Source of the DNA: DASQFQ01 sp963730115
GTDB taxonomy: Bacteria; Actinomycetota; Thermoleophilia; Solirubrobacterales; Solirubrobacteraceae
Direction of reading: 5' to 3'
NCBI GenBank assembly: GCA_963730115.1
Contig: CAVSQM010000008.1
Location: forward strand, 62,001-126,000
Length of the DNA stretch: 64,000 nt
The notes under the pieces are model-generated. The model had not been told where the DNA came from and ran no database searches. It was given only the letters and a program-made list of their open reading frames with translations. The stretch's first letter is position 1. Every line of letters begins with the position of its first letter. Shown here one piece after another: positions 9,907 to 17,864 of this stretch. A program made the position numbers and the translations under genes.

Positions 9907-10674
9907 TCACGGAGCCAGGCGCTCGACGTTGTCCGCGTGGATGCGCTTCTGCGCGGACGTCCGCCGGGCGAGTGGGAGCGGCGCGTCCGGCAGCCCCTCC
10001 ACGTAGGCGCGGTCCTCGCGCAGGATCGCTGCTGCGCGCGTCGCGTCGAGCACCGCGCCATGGCCGGGCACCACGTGCGCGGCCTGCTCGACGAGTGGTT
10101 CGAGGCGGTCGAGCGTCGCCAGGTAGGCGCCGCGCGAGCCGCCGGGAGAGAGCATCGGGATCTCCACGGGAGACAGGTAATCGCCGCACACGAGCACGCG
10201 CGCCCACGGAATCCAGATCGCGGTGCCGTCGACGGTGTGGCCGTCGGCCGGATGCAGCTCGAGCTCCTCGTCGCCGAGGCCGCACTTCCCGGGGATCGGC
10301 AGCACCTGCGGCTCCGGCATCGTCAGCGGCCCCGGGCGCTCGATGTAGTTCTCCTCGTCGAACTCGCGCATCGCGTGCTGCGCGCGGCCGGGCTCGCTGC
10401 GGAGCCGCAGCGCGGTCGACTCGCCGACGCCCAGCGGCGCGTCGGCGAACGCGTAGCGGCCGAGCAGGTGGTCCCAGTCCGCGTGCGTGGCCATCAGGCC
10501 GACGACGCGGAAGCGCGCCTGGTCGGCGATCGAGGGCAGCAGCTCGAGCTCGTCGGGCAGCACCGGCGAGTCGAGGCAGAACGCCTCCTCGCCGGAGCGC
10601 ACGAGCGTGCACGTCGTCTGCCAGAAGCGCGACGTGACGACGACGACGTCGGGATGCAGCCCGACGGCGCGCAA
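9907..10674 (-). CDS. metallo-beta-lactamase-fold hydrolase
   Basis: This 255-residue protein has the MBL fold. The metal motif is THADWDH, where the second His of the usual HxHxDH is Asp; later motifs are HPADGHTVDG, VLVCGDYLS and VVPGHGAVLD, which supply the remaining His and bridging Asp. It is probably a metal-dependent hydrolase of a thioester, lactone or similar bond. The start is TTG at 10674, only 3 bases after the stop of the HAD-like gene, so the two form an operon. The altered first motif suggests a changed metal site. The small Arg-rich gene follows 80 bases downstream, with its own ribosome site and probably its own promoter. Confidence 0.75.
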   Translation of the reverse strand: MRAVGLHPDVVVVTSRFWQTTCTLVRSGEEAFCLDSPVLPDELELLPSIADQARFRVVGLMATHADWDHLLGRYAFADAPLGVGESTALRLRSEPGRAQHAMREFDEENYIERPGPLTMPEPQVLPIPGKCGLGDEELELHPADGHTVDGTAIWIPWARVLVCGDYLSPVEIPMLSPGGSRGAYLATLDRLEPLVEQAAHVVPGHGAVLDATRAAAILREDRAYVEGLPDAPLPLARRTSAQKRIHADNVERLAP

Positions 10675-10677
10675 CGC

Positions 10678-11358
10678 TTAGGCGGCGCCGAGCAGCTTGG
10701 CCGCCTCGAGGAGCGTCTTCACCTCGGCGGTCGGCTTCTTCTGGGAGGAGTCGAGCTGCTCCTTGTTGCGGTTGACCCAGACCACGGGGATCTTGGCCTT
10801 GATGCACGGCTCGACGTCGTAGTAGTAGTCCGACGCCACGTGGACCCAGCCCTTCTTGCCGCCGACGCGGCGCTCGCACTCCTTGAAGTGCGCGGGGTCG
10901 GGCTTGTAGGAGCGGACCTGCTGCGCGGTGACCACGAGGTCGAAGTCGGACTTGAAGTGCCGGCGCGTCTCGCCGAGCAGCTTGTCGTCGACGTTGGCGA
11001 TCAGCCCGATCTCGAACTTCTTCTTGAAGCGCTCGAGCTGCGTGTTGGTCTCCTTGAACGGCGGCCAGCGCTTGACCGAGTCGGGCAGGAAGCCGGAGCG
11101 CGACGGCTCGAGCGGCCACCCGAGCTGCTTGGAGATCTGCACGGCGGTGCGGCGGAGGACCTCGGCGTAGAGCTCGTAGGACCCGCTCTTGATCTCCTTC
11201 TGGGTCTCCTTGAAGAGCGCGATGAGCTCGTCGCGGGCGATGGTGTAGCCGTCCTTCTCGGCCTCCTTGGAAAACGCCTCATAGATCCCGGTGTCGGAGT
11301 CGATGAGGGTCCCGTAGACGTCGAAGGTGACGAACGTGACTTCCTTGGGGAGCGGCAT
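10678..11358 (-). CDS. haloacid-dehalogenase-like (HAD subfamily IA) hydrolase
   Basis: This 226-residue protein resembles L-2-haloacid dehalogenases. The nucleophile motif is TFDVYGTLID (Asp at about 12), motif II is near LIANVDD, motif III Lys lies in VRSYKPDPAHF and motif IV is ASDYYYDVEP. Unusually for this genome it is Lys-rich. The ATG at 11358 faces sucC, starting 32 bases away on the other strand, so a divergent promoter must lie in that short space. It heads the HAD-MBL operon. Dehalogenase or phosphatase activity cannot be separated from sequence alone. Confidence 0.8.
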   Translation of the reverse strand: MPLPKEVTFVTFDVYGTLIDSDTGIYEAFSKEAEKDGYTIARDELIALFKETQKEIKSGSYELYAEVLRRTAVQISKQLGWPLEPSRSGFLPDSVKRWPPFKETNTQLERFKKKFEIGLIANVDDKLLGETRRHFKSDFDLVVTAQQVRSYKPDPAHFKECERRVGGKKGWVHVASDYYYDVEPCIKAKIPVVWVNRNKEQLDSSQKKPTAEVKTLLEAAKLLGAA

Positions 11359-11390
11359 GGCGGCGGTGGATTGTAGAGTGGCCGCCCCTG

Positions 11391-12629
11391 ATGGACCTTC
11401 TCGAGTACCAGGGCAAGCAGCTCTTCGCGCGCCACGGCGTGCCTGTGCCGTCCGGATCGCCGGCCTCCACGGTCGAGCAGGCGGTGGCCGCGGCGGACGA
11501 GATCGGCTACCCGTGCGTGATCAAGGCGCAGGTCCTGATCGGCGGCCGCGGCAAGGCCGGCGGCATCAAGGTCGCGCAGGATCGCGGTGAGGCCGAGGAG
11601 CATTCGCGGGCGATCCTCGGGATGGACATCCGCGGCTTCACCGTGCACGAGGTGTGGGTCGAGGCGGCCTCCGACATCGCGGAGGAGTACTACGCGTCGA
11701 TCGTCTTCGACCGCGCCGCCAAGAAGCCGCTGGTGATGCTCTCGACGCAGGGCGGGATGGACATCGAGGAGGTCGCCGACAACAACCCGGACGCGATCGC
11801 GCGGCTGCACGTCGACCCGCTGCTCGGCTTCCAGGACTTCCACGCCCGGCGGCTCGCGTTCGAGGCCGGCGTCGACGCCGACGTCGTGCGCCCGGTCGGC
11901 GCGCTGCTGACCAAGCTCTACGACGCGTTCTCCGGCGAGGAGGCGATGCTCGTCGAGGTCAACCCGATGATCGTCACCTCCGACCGCAAGGTGATGGCGC
12001 TCGACGCCAAGGTCACGCTCGACGGCAACTCGCTGTTCCGCCACCCCGACAACGCCGAGCTGCGCGACGCCGGCGGCGAGGACCCGCAGGAGCAGATGGC
12101 CAAGGAGCGCGGGCTGACCTACGTGAAGCTCGACGGCAACGTCGGCATCCTCGGCAACGGCGCCGGGCTCGTGATGTCGACGCTCGACGTCGTCGCCCAG
12201 GCGGGCGGCAAGCCGGCCAACTTCCTCGACGCCGGCGGCGGCTCGAAGGCCGAGGCGATCACGCAGGCGGTCGAGGTCATCCTCTCCGACCCCAAGGTCA
12301 CCGCGGTGCTGTTCAACATCTTCGGCGGCATCACGCGCTGCGACGAGGTCGCGCGCGGGCTGATCGAGGCGTTCGACCAGATCAAGCCGGACGTGCCGTT
12401 CGTGGTCCGGCTCGACGGCACCAACGACAAGGAAGGCCGGCAGCTGCTGGCCGAGGCCGACCTCCCGAACGTGCATCCGGAGTCGACGATGCTCGGCGCG
12501 GCCAAGCGCGTCGTCGAGCTGGCGGGGTCGTCCGGCGGCGGCGCGCCGGAGGGCGAGACCGTCCCGCCCGGCGAGGGCACCGAGACCGAGATGGGCGCCG
12601 TCGACACGCGAGCCGAGGCGGGCAGCTAG
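11391..12629 (+). CDS. sucC: succinyl-CoA ligase beta subunit
   Basis: It forms succinate and ATP (or GTP) from succinyl-CoA in the citric acid cycle, together with the next gene product. The N-terminus MDLLEYQGKQLFARHGVPVP and the ATP-grasp segments (VIKAQVLIGGRGKAGG, VEVNPMIV) are typical; the CoA-ligase domain has GNGAGLVMSTLD and NIFGGITRCD. The protein has 412 residues. Family members end near the LGAAKRVVELA helix, so the last 30 or so residues, rich in Gly/Glu/Pro/Thr, are an extra tail. It is followed after 2 bases by sucD. Confidence 0.95.
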   Translation: MDLLEYQGKQLFARHGVPVPSGSPASTVEQAVAAADEIGYPCVIKAQVLIGGRGKAGGIKVAQDRGEAEEHSRAILGMDIRGFTVHEVWVEAASDIAEEYYASIVFDRAAKKPLVMLSTQGGMDIEEVADNNPDAIARLHVDPLLGFQDFHARRLAFEAGVDADVVRPVGALLTKLYDAFSGEEAMLVEVNPMIVTSDRKVMALDAKVTLDGNSLFRHPDNAELRDAGGEDPQEQMAKERGLTYVKLDGNVGILGNGAGLVMSTLDVVAQAGGKPANFLDAGGGSKAEAITQAVEVILSDPKVTAVLFNIFGGITRCDEVARGLIEAFDQIKPDVPFVVRLDGTNDKEGRQLLAEADLPNVHPESTMLGAAKRVVELAGSSGGGAPEGETVPPGEGTETEMGAVDTRAEAGS

Positions 12630-12631
12630 CG

Positions 12632-13513
12632 ATGGCGATCCTCGTCGACAACGACACGAAGCTCTGCGTCTCCGGCATCACCGGCCGCGAGGGCACGTTC
12701 CACGCGATGAACAACCGCCGCTACGGCACGCAGGTCGTGTCGGGCGTCACGCCCGGCAAGGGCGGCCAGGACGTCGAGGGCGTGCCGGTGTTCAACACGT
12801 TCCACGACGCGGTCGCCGAGACCGGCGCCAACACGGCGATGATCTTCGTGCCGCCGCGCTTCGCCGCCGACTCGATCCTCGAGGCCGAGGACGCGGGCAT
12901 CGAGCTGATCATCGCCATCACCGAGGGCATCCCCGCCCACGACGAGCTGCGCGTCTACAACCACCTGCTGACCGGGAGCTCGCGCCTCGTCGGGCCGAAC
13001 TGCCCGGGCATCCTCTCGCCGGGCAAGGCCAACGTGGGGATCATCCCGGCCGCGTTCTTCAAGGAGGGCAACGTCGGCGTCGTCTCGCGGTCGGGCACGC
13101 TGACCTACCAGATCGGCAACGAGCTGGCCCAGAGCGGCTTCGGCAACTCGAGCATCGTCGGCATCGGCGGCGACCCGGTGCCGGGCTCGAGCTTCATCGA
13201 CATCATCGAGCTGTTCGAGGCCGACGACGAGACCGAGCTGATCGTGATGGCAGGCGAGATCGGCGGCTCGGCCGAGGAGGAGGCCGCCGACTTCATCGCC
13301 GAGAACGTGTCGAAGCCGGTGGTCGCGTACATCGCCGGCTTCACGGCGCCGCCCGGCAAGACGATGGGCCACGCGGGCGCGATCGTCTCCGGCTCCAAGG
13401 GCACCGCCGCGGCGAAGGCCGAGGCGCTCGAGGCGAAGGGCGTGCGGGTCGGCCGCACCCCGACCGAGGTCGCCGAGATCGCGGCCGAGATCGCCGGCTC
13501 GCTCGCGCGCTAG
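12632..13513 (+). CDS. sucD: succinyl-CoA ligase alpha subunit
   Basis: This 293-residue partner of SucC binds CoA and carries the phospho-histidine. The Rossmann CoA site is CVSGITGREGTFH, the phospho-His lies in GHAGAIV (His at about 247), and GPNCPGILSPGK and SRSGTLTYQI are conserved. It starts 2 bases after the sucC stop, so the two are one operon. Its TAG stop overlaps the stop of the convergent LQRxxGN gene in a shared CTAG. Confidence 0.96.
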   Translation: MAILVDNDTKLCVSGITGREGTFHAMNNRRYGTQVVSGVTPGKGGQDVEGVPVFNTFHDAVAETGANTAMIFVPPRFAADSILEAEDAGIELIIAITEGIPAHDELRVYNHLLTGSSRLVGPNCPGILSPGKANVGIIPAAFFKEGNVGVVSRSGTLTYQIGNELAQSGFGNSSIVGIGGDPVPGSSFIDIIELFEADDETELIVMAGEIGGSAEEEAADFIAENVSKPVVAYIAGFTAPPGKTMGHAGAIVSGSKGTAAAKAEALEAKGVRVGRTPTEVAEIAAEIAGSLAR

Positions 13514-14556
13514 CGCGCGTTCGCCGTGTTGTTGGCCGCCGCCGCGGCGGCCGTCGCCGCCCCGGCGTCGACCTCGGGCGGCAGCGTGCCGTGCACGACC
13601 TCGTTGAGCATGTTCGAGAACTTGACGACCTCCGGGTGGTCGCCGGGGATCGTCTGCATCTCCCAGCCCAGCGACTTCGCGATGAGCTTCTGCAGCTCGT
13701 TGGCGTAGAGCGCGACCGTCACCGGCGTCCACACGGTGTCGTCGTCCACGCCGAGGCTGTCCGACAGCTGCTCGCCCCACGTCTGGCCGTGGACGTTGTT
13801 GACCATGTCGCAGTAGTTGTCGATCGCCTGGCGCTCCTGCGCGGCGGTGAGCTTGCCGCCGACGATGAGCGCGGGCTGGTCGCGCTCGTGGATGTCGCCC
13901 GAGAGGTCGGCGGCGGCGCGGCCCCAGATCGTCGTGATGATCGCCTGGCCGAAGACGTGGAGGAACATGTTCGCGATCCCCTCCTTCGTCCGGGCGGTCG
14001 TGTTCGGGCGCGACCCTCGCTTCGTGATGTTGGCCGCCATCAGGTCGGCGATCTTCTTGATCGCGCTGCCCGAGACGTTGCGGCGGACGAAGGAGATACG
14101 GCGGATGCCCTCGAGCGCGCTCTTGTGCCACACGAGCTCCGGATGGCTGGCGGCCAGCGCCGCCTGGGCCTGCCACCCGGCCTCGGACGCGGCCTCGATC
14201 TCCGCCTGGCCGACGGTGCCCATCGAGAGCACGTTGGAGCCCTCGAAGTCCGCCACCGAGACCTCGACCTGGGCCGGCACCTCGTTGAGGCCGCCGTAGT
14301 TGAGGTACTTCGGCGTCTGCTTGATCGAGACGACCTTGCGCAGCTGGGAGAGGCTGAAGTAGTCGGACTCGATCAGCGGCGTGCGCTGCACGCCGCGGCG
14401 GCGGCGCTGCAGGAGCGCATTGACGGCCGCGTTGCCGGCCGTCCGTTGCAGCCCGAGAAGGAGCTCCGCCGCCCCGCCTCGGGCTTCGAGCTGCGCCTCA
14501 GCGGGGGGTTCTGCGGCGGTTGGCGTCGTGCTCGCCTGCCGGTCGTGCTCCGGCAC
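13510..14556 (-). CDS. protein with N-terminal LQRxxGN motif (eCIS-cargo-like)
   Basis: This 348-residue protein begins with a disordered Pro/Ala/Glu/Thr segment, then LLGLQRTAGNAAVNALLQR at about 33-51. This amphipathic motif is common in actinobacterial proteins linked with extracellular contractile injection systems and DUF4157 proteins. The remaining body is unrecognised. It has ISFVRRNVSGSAIKKIADLM, then IVGGKLTAAQERQAIDNYCD, and ends in a long Ala/Asn tail. No signal peptide and no membrane segment. GTG start at 14556. No injection-system gene is in the window, so it is an orphan cargo-like or defence-like protein. Function unknown; a toxin, enzyme or structural role cannot be told from this sequence. 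Confidence 0.65.
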   Translation of the reverse strand: MPEHDRQASTTPTAAEPPAEAQLEARGGAAELLLGLQRTAGNAAVNALLQRRRRGVQRTPLIESDYFSLSQLRKVVSIKQTPKYLNYGGLNEVPAQVEVSVADFEGSNVLSMGTVGQAEIEAASEAGWQAQAALAASHPELVWHKSALEGIRRISFVRRNVSGSAIKKIADLMAANITKRGSRPNTTARTKEGIANMFLHVFGQAIITTIWGRAAADLSGDIHERDQPALIVGGKLTAAQERQAIDNYCDMVNNVHGQTWGEQLSDSLGVDDDTVWTPVTVALYANELQKLIAKSLGWEMQTIPGDHPEVVKFSNMLNEVVHGTLPPEVDAGAATAAAAAANNTANAR

Positions 14557-14602
14557 CCGGCCGACCCTAGCCGGGCGAGTTCGACCGTGCCAAAGCTCCG
14601 TT

Positions 14603-15955
14603 CTACGGCGCGATGTTGTGGTTGAGGTGGAAGACGTTCCCCGGGTCGTAGCGGCGCTTGAGCTCGCGCAGCCGGTCGTAGTTGGGGCCGTAGGCGGCGC
14701 GGATCGCGTCGCCGCCCTGGTCGTCGCCGAGGTAGTTGAGCCAGCGGCGGTCTGACAGCTCGGGCTTGAGCGCCGCGTGCGTCTCCTTCGTCCACGCGAT
14801 GTTCGCGTCGGTCGTCGCGGGGTCGGTCCACACCGAGGGGATCAGCAGGTTCCAGCCGGCCTCGCGGTGCGGGACGGCGGCGGCGGTCGTCTCGATGCGG
14901 GTGACGGCGCCGTGGAAGTGCTCGAAGAGCATCGGGGTCATCGGCGACGGCACCGCGGCATAGCGCTCGACCGCGGTGTCGATCAGCGCGTCGGTGAGGC
15001 CGTTGGTGAAGCTCGACAGCCAGTAGTTGAGCGCGCCCTTCGGGAAGCCGTCGTCGAGCAGGGTGTTCATCACCGGGTAGGGCATCGGGCCGACCTGCAC
15101 CGCCAGCGGCGAGCCGAAGCCGGTGAACGGCGCGAGCTCGCGCTGCGCGGCCTCCTCGTCGCCGAGGTGGCAGACCACCATCGCGGCGAGCTTGTTGCCC
15201 GAGCCGTCGGGCGCGGGGACCAGCCCGCAGAACACGGTCAGGTCGTCGGACGCGCCGCCCGCGGCGTCGCGGTAGAAGCGCAGCACGTCGGGCGCGGCGT
15301 CGATCGGGTGCGCGATCAGCCCGCCGGTGACGGTCGCAACCGGGTGCAGGCGGTAGGTGAAGGTCGTCACGACGCCGAAGTTCCCGCCGCCGCCACGCAG
15401 CCCCCACAGCAGATCCGGGTGGGAGGCCTCGTCGACCCCGAGCACCTCGCCGGCGGCGGTCACCAGCTCGGCGCCGACCAGGTTGTCGGCCGCGAGCCCG
15501 TACTTGCCCATCAGCCAGCCGAGGCCGCCGCCGAGCGTGAGGCCGGCGATGCCGGTGCTCGAGATCGCCCCGCCGGTCACCGCGAGCCCGTGCGCCCCGG
15601 TGGCGGTGTTCAGCTCGTTCCAGGTGACGCCGCCACCCGCCGTGACCGTCCCTCGGTCGGGATCGACCGCGATCGCCTTCATCGCGGCAAGGTCGATCAT
15701 CACCCCGCCGTCGGAGACAGCGCGACCGGCGACGTTGTGCCCGCCGCCGCGGACCGAGACGTCGAGCCCGGCGTCGCGCGCCAGCGCGAGCGCGGCGACG
15801 ACGTCGCCCGCGGTGCGGCAGCGGACGATCAGCGCCGGGCGCCTGTCGACCAGCCCGTTGTGGATCGCGCGCGCCTCGTCGTAGCCCGGGTCCTCCGGCC
15901 GAAGAATGCGGTCGCCGAGGTCGCTGATGCGACGTTCGTCAAGGGCTGTGCTCAT
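14603..15955 (-). CDS. FAD-linked oxidase (PCMH + berberine-bridge domain)
   Basis: This 450-residue oxidoreductase has a PCMH-type FAD domain in the first half. RGGGHNVAGRAV contains the His that usually binds FAD covalently; GLTLGGGLGWLMGKYG follows, but the Cys of bicovalent members is absent. The C-terminal berberine-bridge segment is YDPGNVFHLNHNI. These enzymes oxidise sugars, alcohols or alkaloid-type substrates with O2. ATG at 15955 (MSTALDERR) is chosen because upstream codons look non-coding. It is transcribed away from the aminotransferase operon, with a 95-base divergent promoter region. Confidence 0.88.
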   Translation of the reverse strand: MSTALDERRISDLGDRILRPEDPGYDEARAIHNGLVDRRPALIVRCRTAGDVVAALALARDAGLDVSVRGGGHNVAGRAVSDGGVMIDLAAMKAIAVDPDRGTVTAGGGVTWNELNTATGAHGLAVTGGAISSTGIAGLTLGGGLGWLMGKYGLAADNLVGAELVTAAGEVLGVDEASHPDLLWGLRGGGGNFGVVTTFTYRLHPVATVTGGLIAHPIDAAPDVLRFYRDAAGGASDDLTVFCGLVPAPDGSGNKLAAMVVCHLGDEEAAQRELAPFTGFGSPLAVQVGPMPYPVMNTLLDDGFPKGALNYWLSSFTNGLTDALIDTAVERYAAVPSPMTPMLFEHFHGAVTRIETTAAAVPHREAGWNLLIPSVWTDPATTDANIAWTKETHAALKPELSDRRWLNYLGDDQGGDAIRAAYGPNYDRLRELKRRYDPGNVFHLNHNIAP

Positions 15956-16050
15956 GAGGGAGTGCCTTTCGGTTGGAGCCGGGCGCCTCTCTACTGAAAC
16001 GTGACCCGACGTCCGCGCATTCCCGGACGGCAAGCGCCTATCCTCGGGGC

Positions 16051-17148
16051 ATGGCCGACACGATCTCCTTCGCCCGCGGGGCGCCGTCCCTGGACATCGT
16101 CGACCAGGAGGGCCTGAGCGAGGCCGCGCAGCGCGCCTTCGCCAACGACCCGGGCGGCACGTTCGCGTACGGGACGTCGGTCGGCTACGTGCCGCTGCGC
16201 GAGTGGATCGCCGAGCAGCATGGCGTCGAGGTCGACCAGGTGCTGGTCACCAACGGGTCGATGCAGGCGGACGCGTTCCTGTTCCAGCTGCTCGTCGGGC
16301 CCGGCGACGCGGTGATCGTCGAGTCGCCGACCTACGACCGCACGCTGCTCAACCTCCGCAACCGCGGCGCCGACGTGCGCATGGTCGAGTTGCAGACCGA
16401 CGGGATCGACGTCGACGGCGTCGAGTCGCTGCTCGAGCACCCCGACTTCCGCCCCAAGCTCGCGCACATCATCCCCAACTTCCAGAACCCCGCCGGCTAC
16501 ACGCTGAGCGCCGAGAAGCGCGCGCGGCTGCTGTCGCTCGCCGCCGAGCACGACTTCACGCTGTTCGAGGACGACCCCTACATCGCCATCCGCTTCGAGG
16601 GCGAGTCGCTGCCGACGATGCTCTCCCAGGACGACGCCGGCAAGGTCGTCTACGCCTCGTCGTTCTCCAAGACCGTCTGCCCCGGCATCCGCGTCGGCTA
16701 CCTGGTCGGCCCGCAGGCCCTGATCAAGCAGATCCAGGGGATCGCGACGAACACCTACATCTCGCCGAACATGGTCGCCCAGTCGATCGTCAACGAGTTC
16801 TGCCGCTCGGGGCGCATCGAGCAGGCGATCGCGACGGTCAAGGAGGCGCTGCGCGCTCGCAAGGACGCGCTCGTCACCGCGCTCGAGCGCGAGCTGCCGG
16901 AGGCGAAGTTCGCCGCGCCGCAGGGCGGCTACTTCATGTGGGTCGAGATGCCGGAGGGCTTCGACGTCGCCGCCCTCGAGGGCGCGGCCAAGGAGCGCGG
17001 CGTCGTCTTCGTCAAGGGCACCGACTTCCTCATGGAGGGGGGCGAGAACACGCTGCGGCTCGCCTACTCAGGGGTTACGCCCGAGCAGATCGACGAGGGA
17101 ATCACCCGCCTGGCGGACGCTGCGCGCTCGCTCGGCGTCGCCGCTTGA
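16051..17148 (+). CDS. PLP-dependent aminotransferase, class I (LysN/kynurenine aminotransferase type)
   Basis: This 365-residue fold-type I aminotransferase resembles 2-aminoadipate/kynurenine aminotransferases. The PLP Lys is at about 207 in SSFSKTVCPGIRVGY, and NFQNPAGYT and FEDDPYIAIRF line the cofactor site. ATG 16051 is chosen because the conserved start MADTISFARGAPS begins there. Its TGA overlaps the TTG of a formamidase-like hydrolase, which in turn overlaps kynureninase, so it probably works in tryptophan/kynurenine breakdown. It could instead act on a different amino acid. Confidence 0.85.
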   Translation: MADTISFARGAPSLDIVDQEGLSEAAQRAFANDPGGTFAYGTSVGYVPLREWIAEQHGVEVDQVLVTNGSMQADAFLFQLLVGPGDAVIVESPTYDRTLLNLRNRGADVRMVELQTDGIDVDGVESLLEHPDFRPKLAHIIPNFQNPAGYTLSAEKRARLLSLAAEHDFTLFEDDPYIAIRFEGESLPTMLSQDDAGKVVYASSFSKTVCPGIRVGYLVGPQALIKQIQGIATNTYISPNMVAQSIVNEFCRSGRIEQAIATVKEALRARKDALVTALERELPEAKFAAPQGGYFMWVEMPEGFDVAALEGAAKERGVVFVKGTDFLMEGGENTLRLAYSGVTPEQIDEGITRLADAARSLGVAA

Positions 17149-17864
17149 GCTGCGAGCACCACGCGTACGGCGACAAGCGCTCGCAGTTCGGCGAGCTGTT
17201 CCTCCCGCCCGGTGACGGCTCCTTCCCTGTCGCCGTGGTCATCCACGGCGGCTTCTGGAAGGCGCAGTACTCGCGCAAGCTGATGCACCCGCTGTGCCGC
17301 GACCTGGCGGCGCGCGGCTGGGCGGCGTGGAACCTCGAGTACCGCCGGCTCGGGCGGCTCAGCGGCGGCGGCTGGCCGACGACGTTCGAGGACATGTCGG
17401 CCGGCATCGACCACCTGCGCGAGCTGCAGGCGCCGCTCGACCTCTCGCGCGTGGTGACGATCGGCCACTCGGCCGGCGGCCACCTCGCGGCGCTCGCCGC
17501 CACGCGGCCGTGGCCGCGCGTCGAGGTCACGGGCGTCGTGTCCCAGGCCGGCGTGCTCGACCTGCACCGGGCGTGGGAGTGGCAGCTGTCCAACGGCGTC
17601 GTGCGGCGGCTGCTGCGCGGCACGCCGGAGCAGCAGCCCGAGCGCTACGCCGCCGCGTCGCCCGCCGCGCGGCTGCCGATCGGCGTGCCGACGCTGTTGA
17701 CGCACGGCGGGAAGGACGACATCGTCCCCCCGGCGATGAGCGAGGAGTTCGCCGAAGCCGCGGGCTGCGAGCTCGTGCTGCTGCCGGAGGAGGATCATTT
17801 CGGGCACCTGGATCCGGAGAACGGCTTGTGGCGCGCGGTGATCGAGTGGCTGGGGCCGGCATGA
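17145..17864 (+). CDS. alpha/beta hydrolase, kynurenine-formamidase-like
   Basis: This 239-residue hydrolase has the HGGFW oxyanion motif at 34-38, which is a mark of the eukaryotic/BNA7-type formamidases and related arylesterases. The nucleophile elbow is GHSAGGH with Ser at about 109, the acid lies in HGGKDDIVPP and the His near EEDHFGH. It would release formate from N-formylkynurenine. The TTG start at 17145 overlaps the aminotransferase stop. The downstream kynureninase overlaps by 4 bases (ATGA). The operon context is the main reason for this assignment. Confidence 0.75.
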   Translation: MSCEHHAYGDKRSQFGELFLPPGDGSFPVAVVIHGGFWKAQYSRKLMHPLCRDLAARGWAAWNLEYRRLGRLSGGGWPTTFEDMSAGIDHLRELQAPLDLSRVVTIGHSAGGHLAALAATRPWPRVEVTGVVSQAGVLDLHRAWEWQLSNGVVRRLLRGTPEQQPERYAAASPAARLPIGVPTLLTHGGKDDIVPPAMSEEFAEAAGCELVLLPEEDHFGHLDPENGLWRAVIEWLGPA

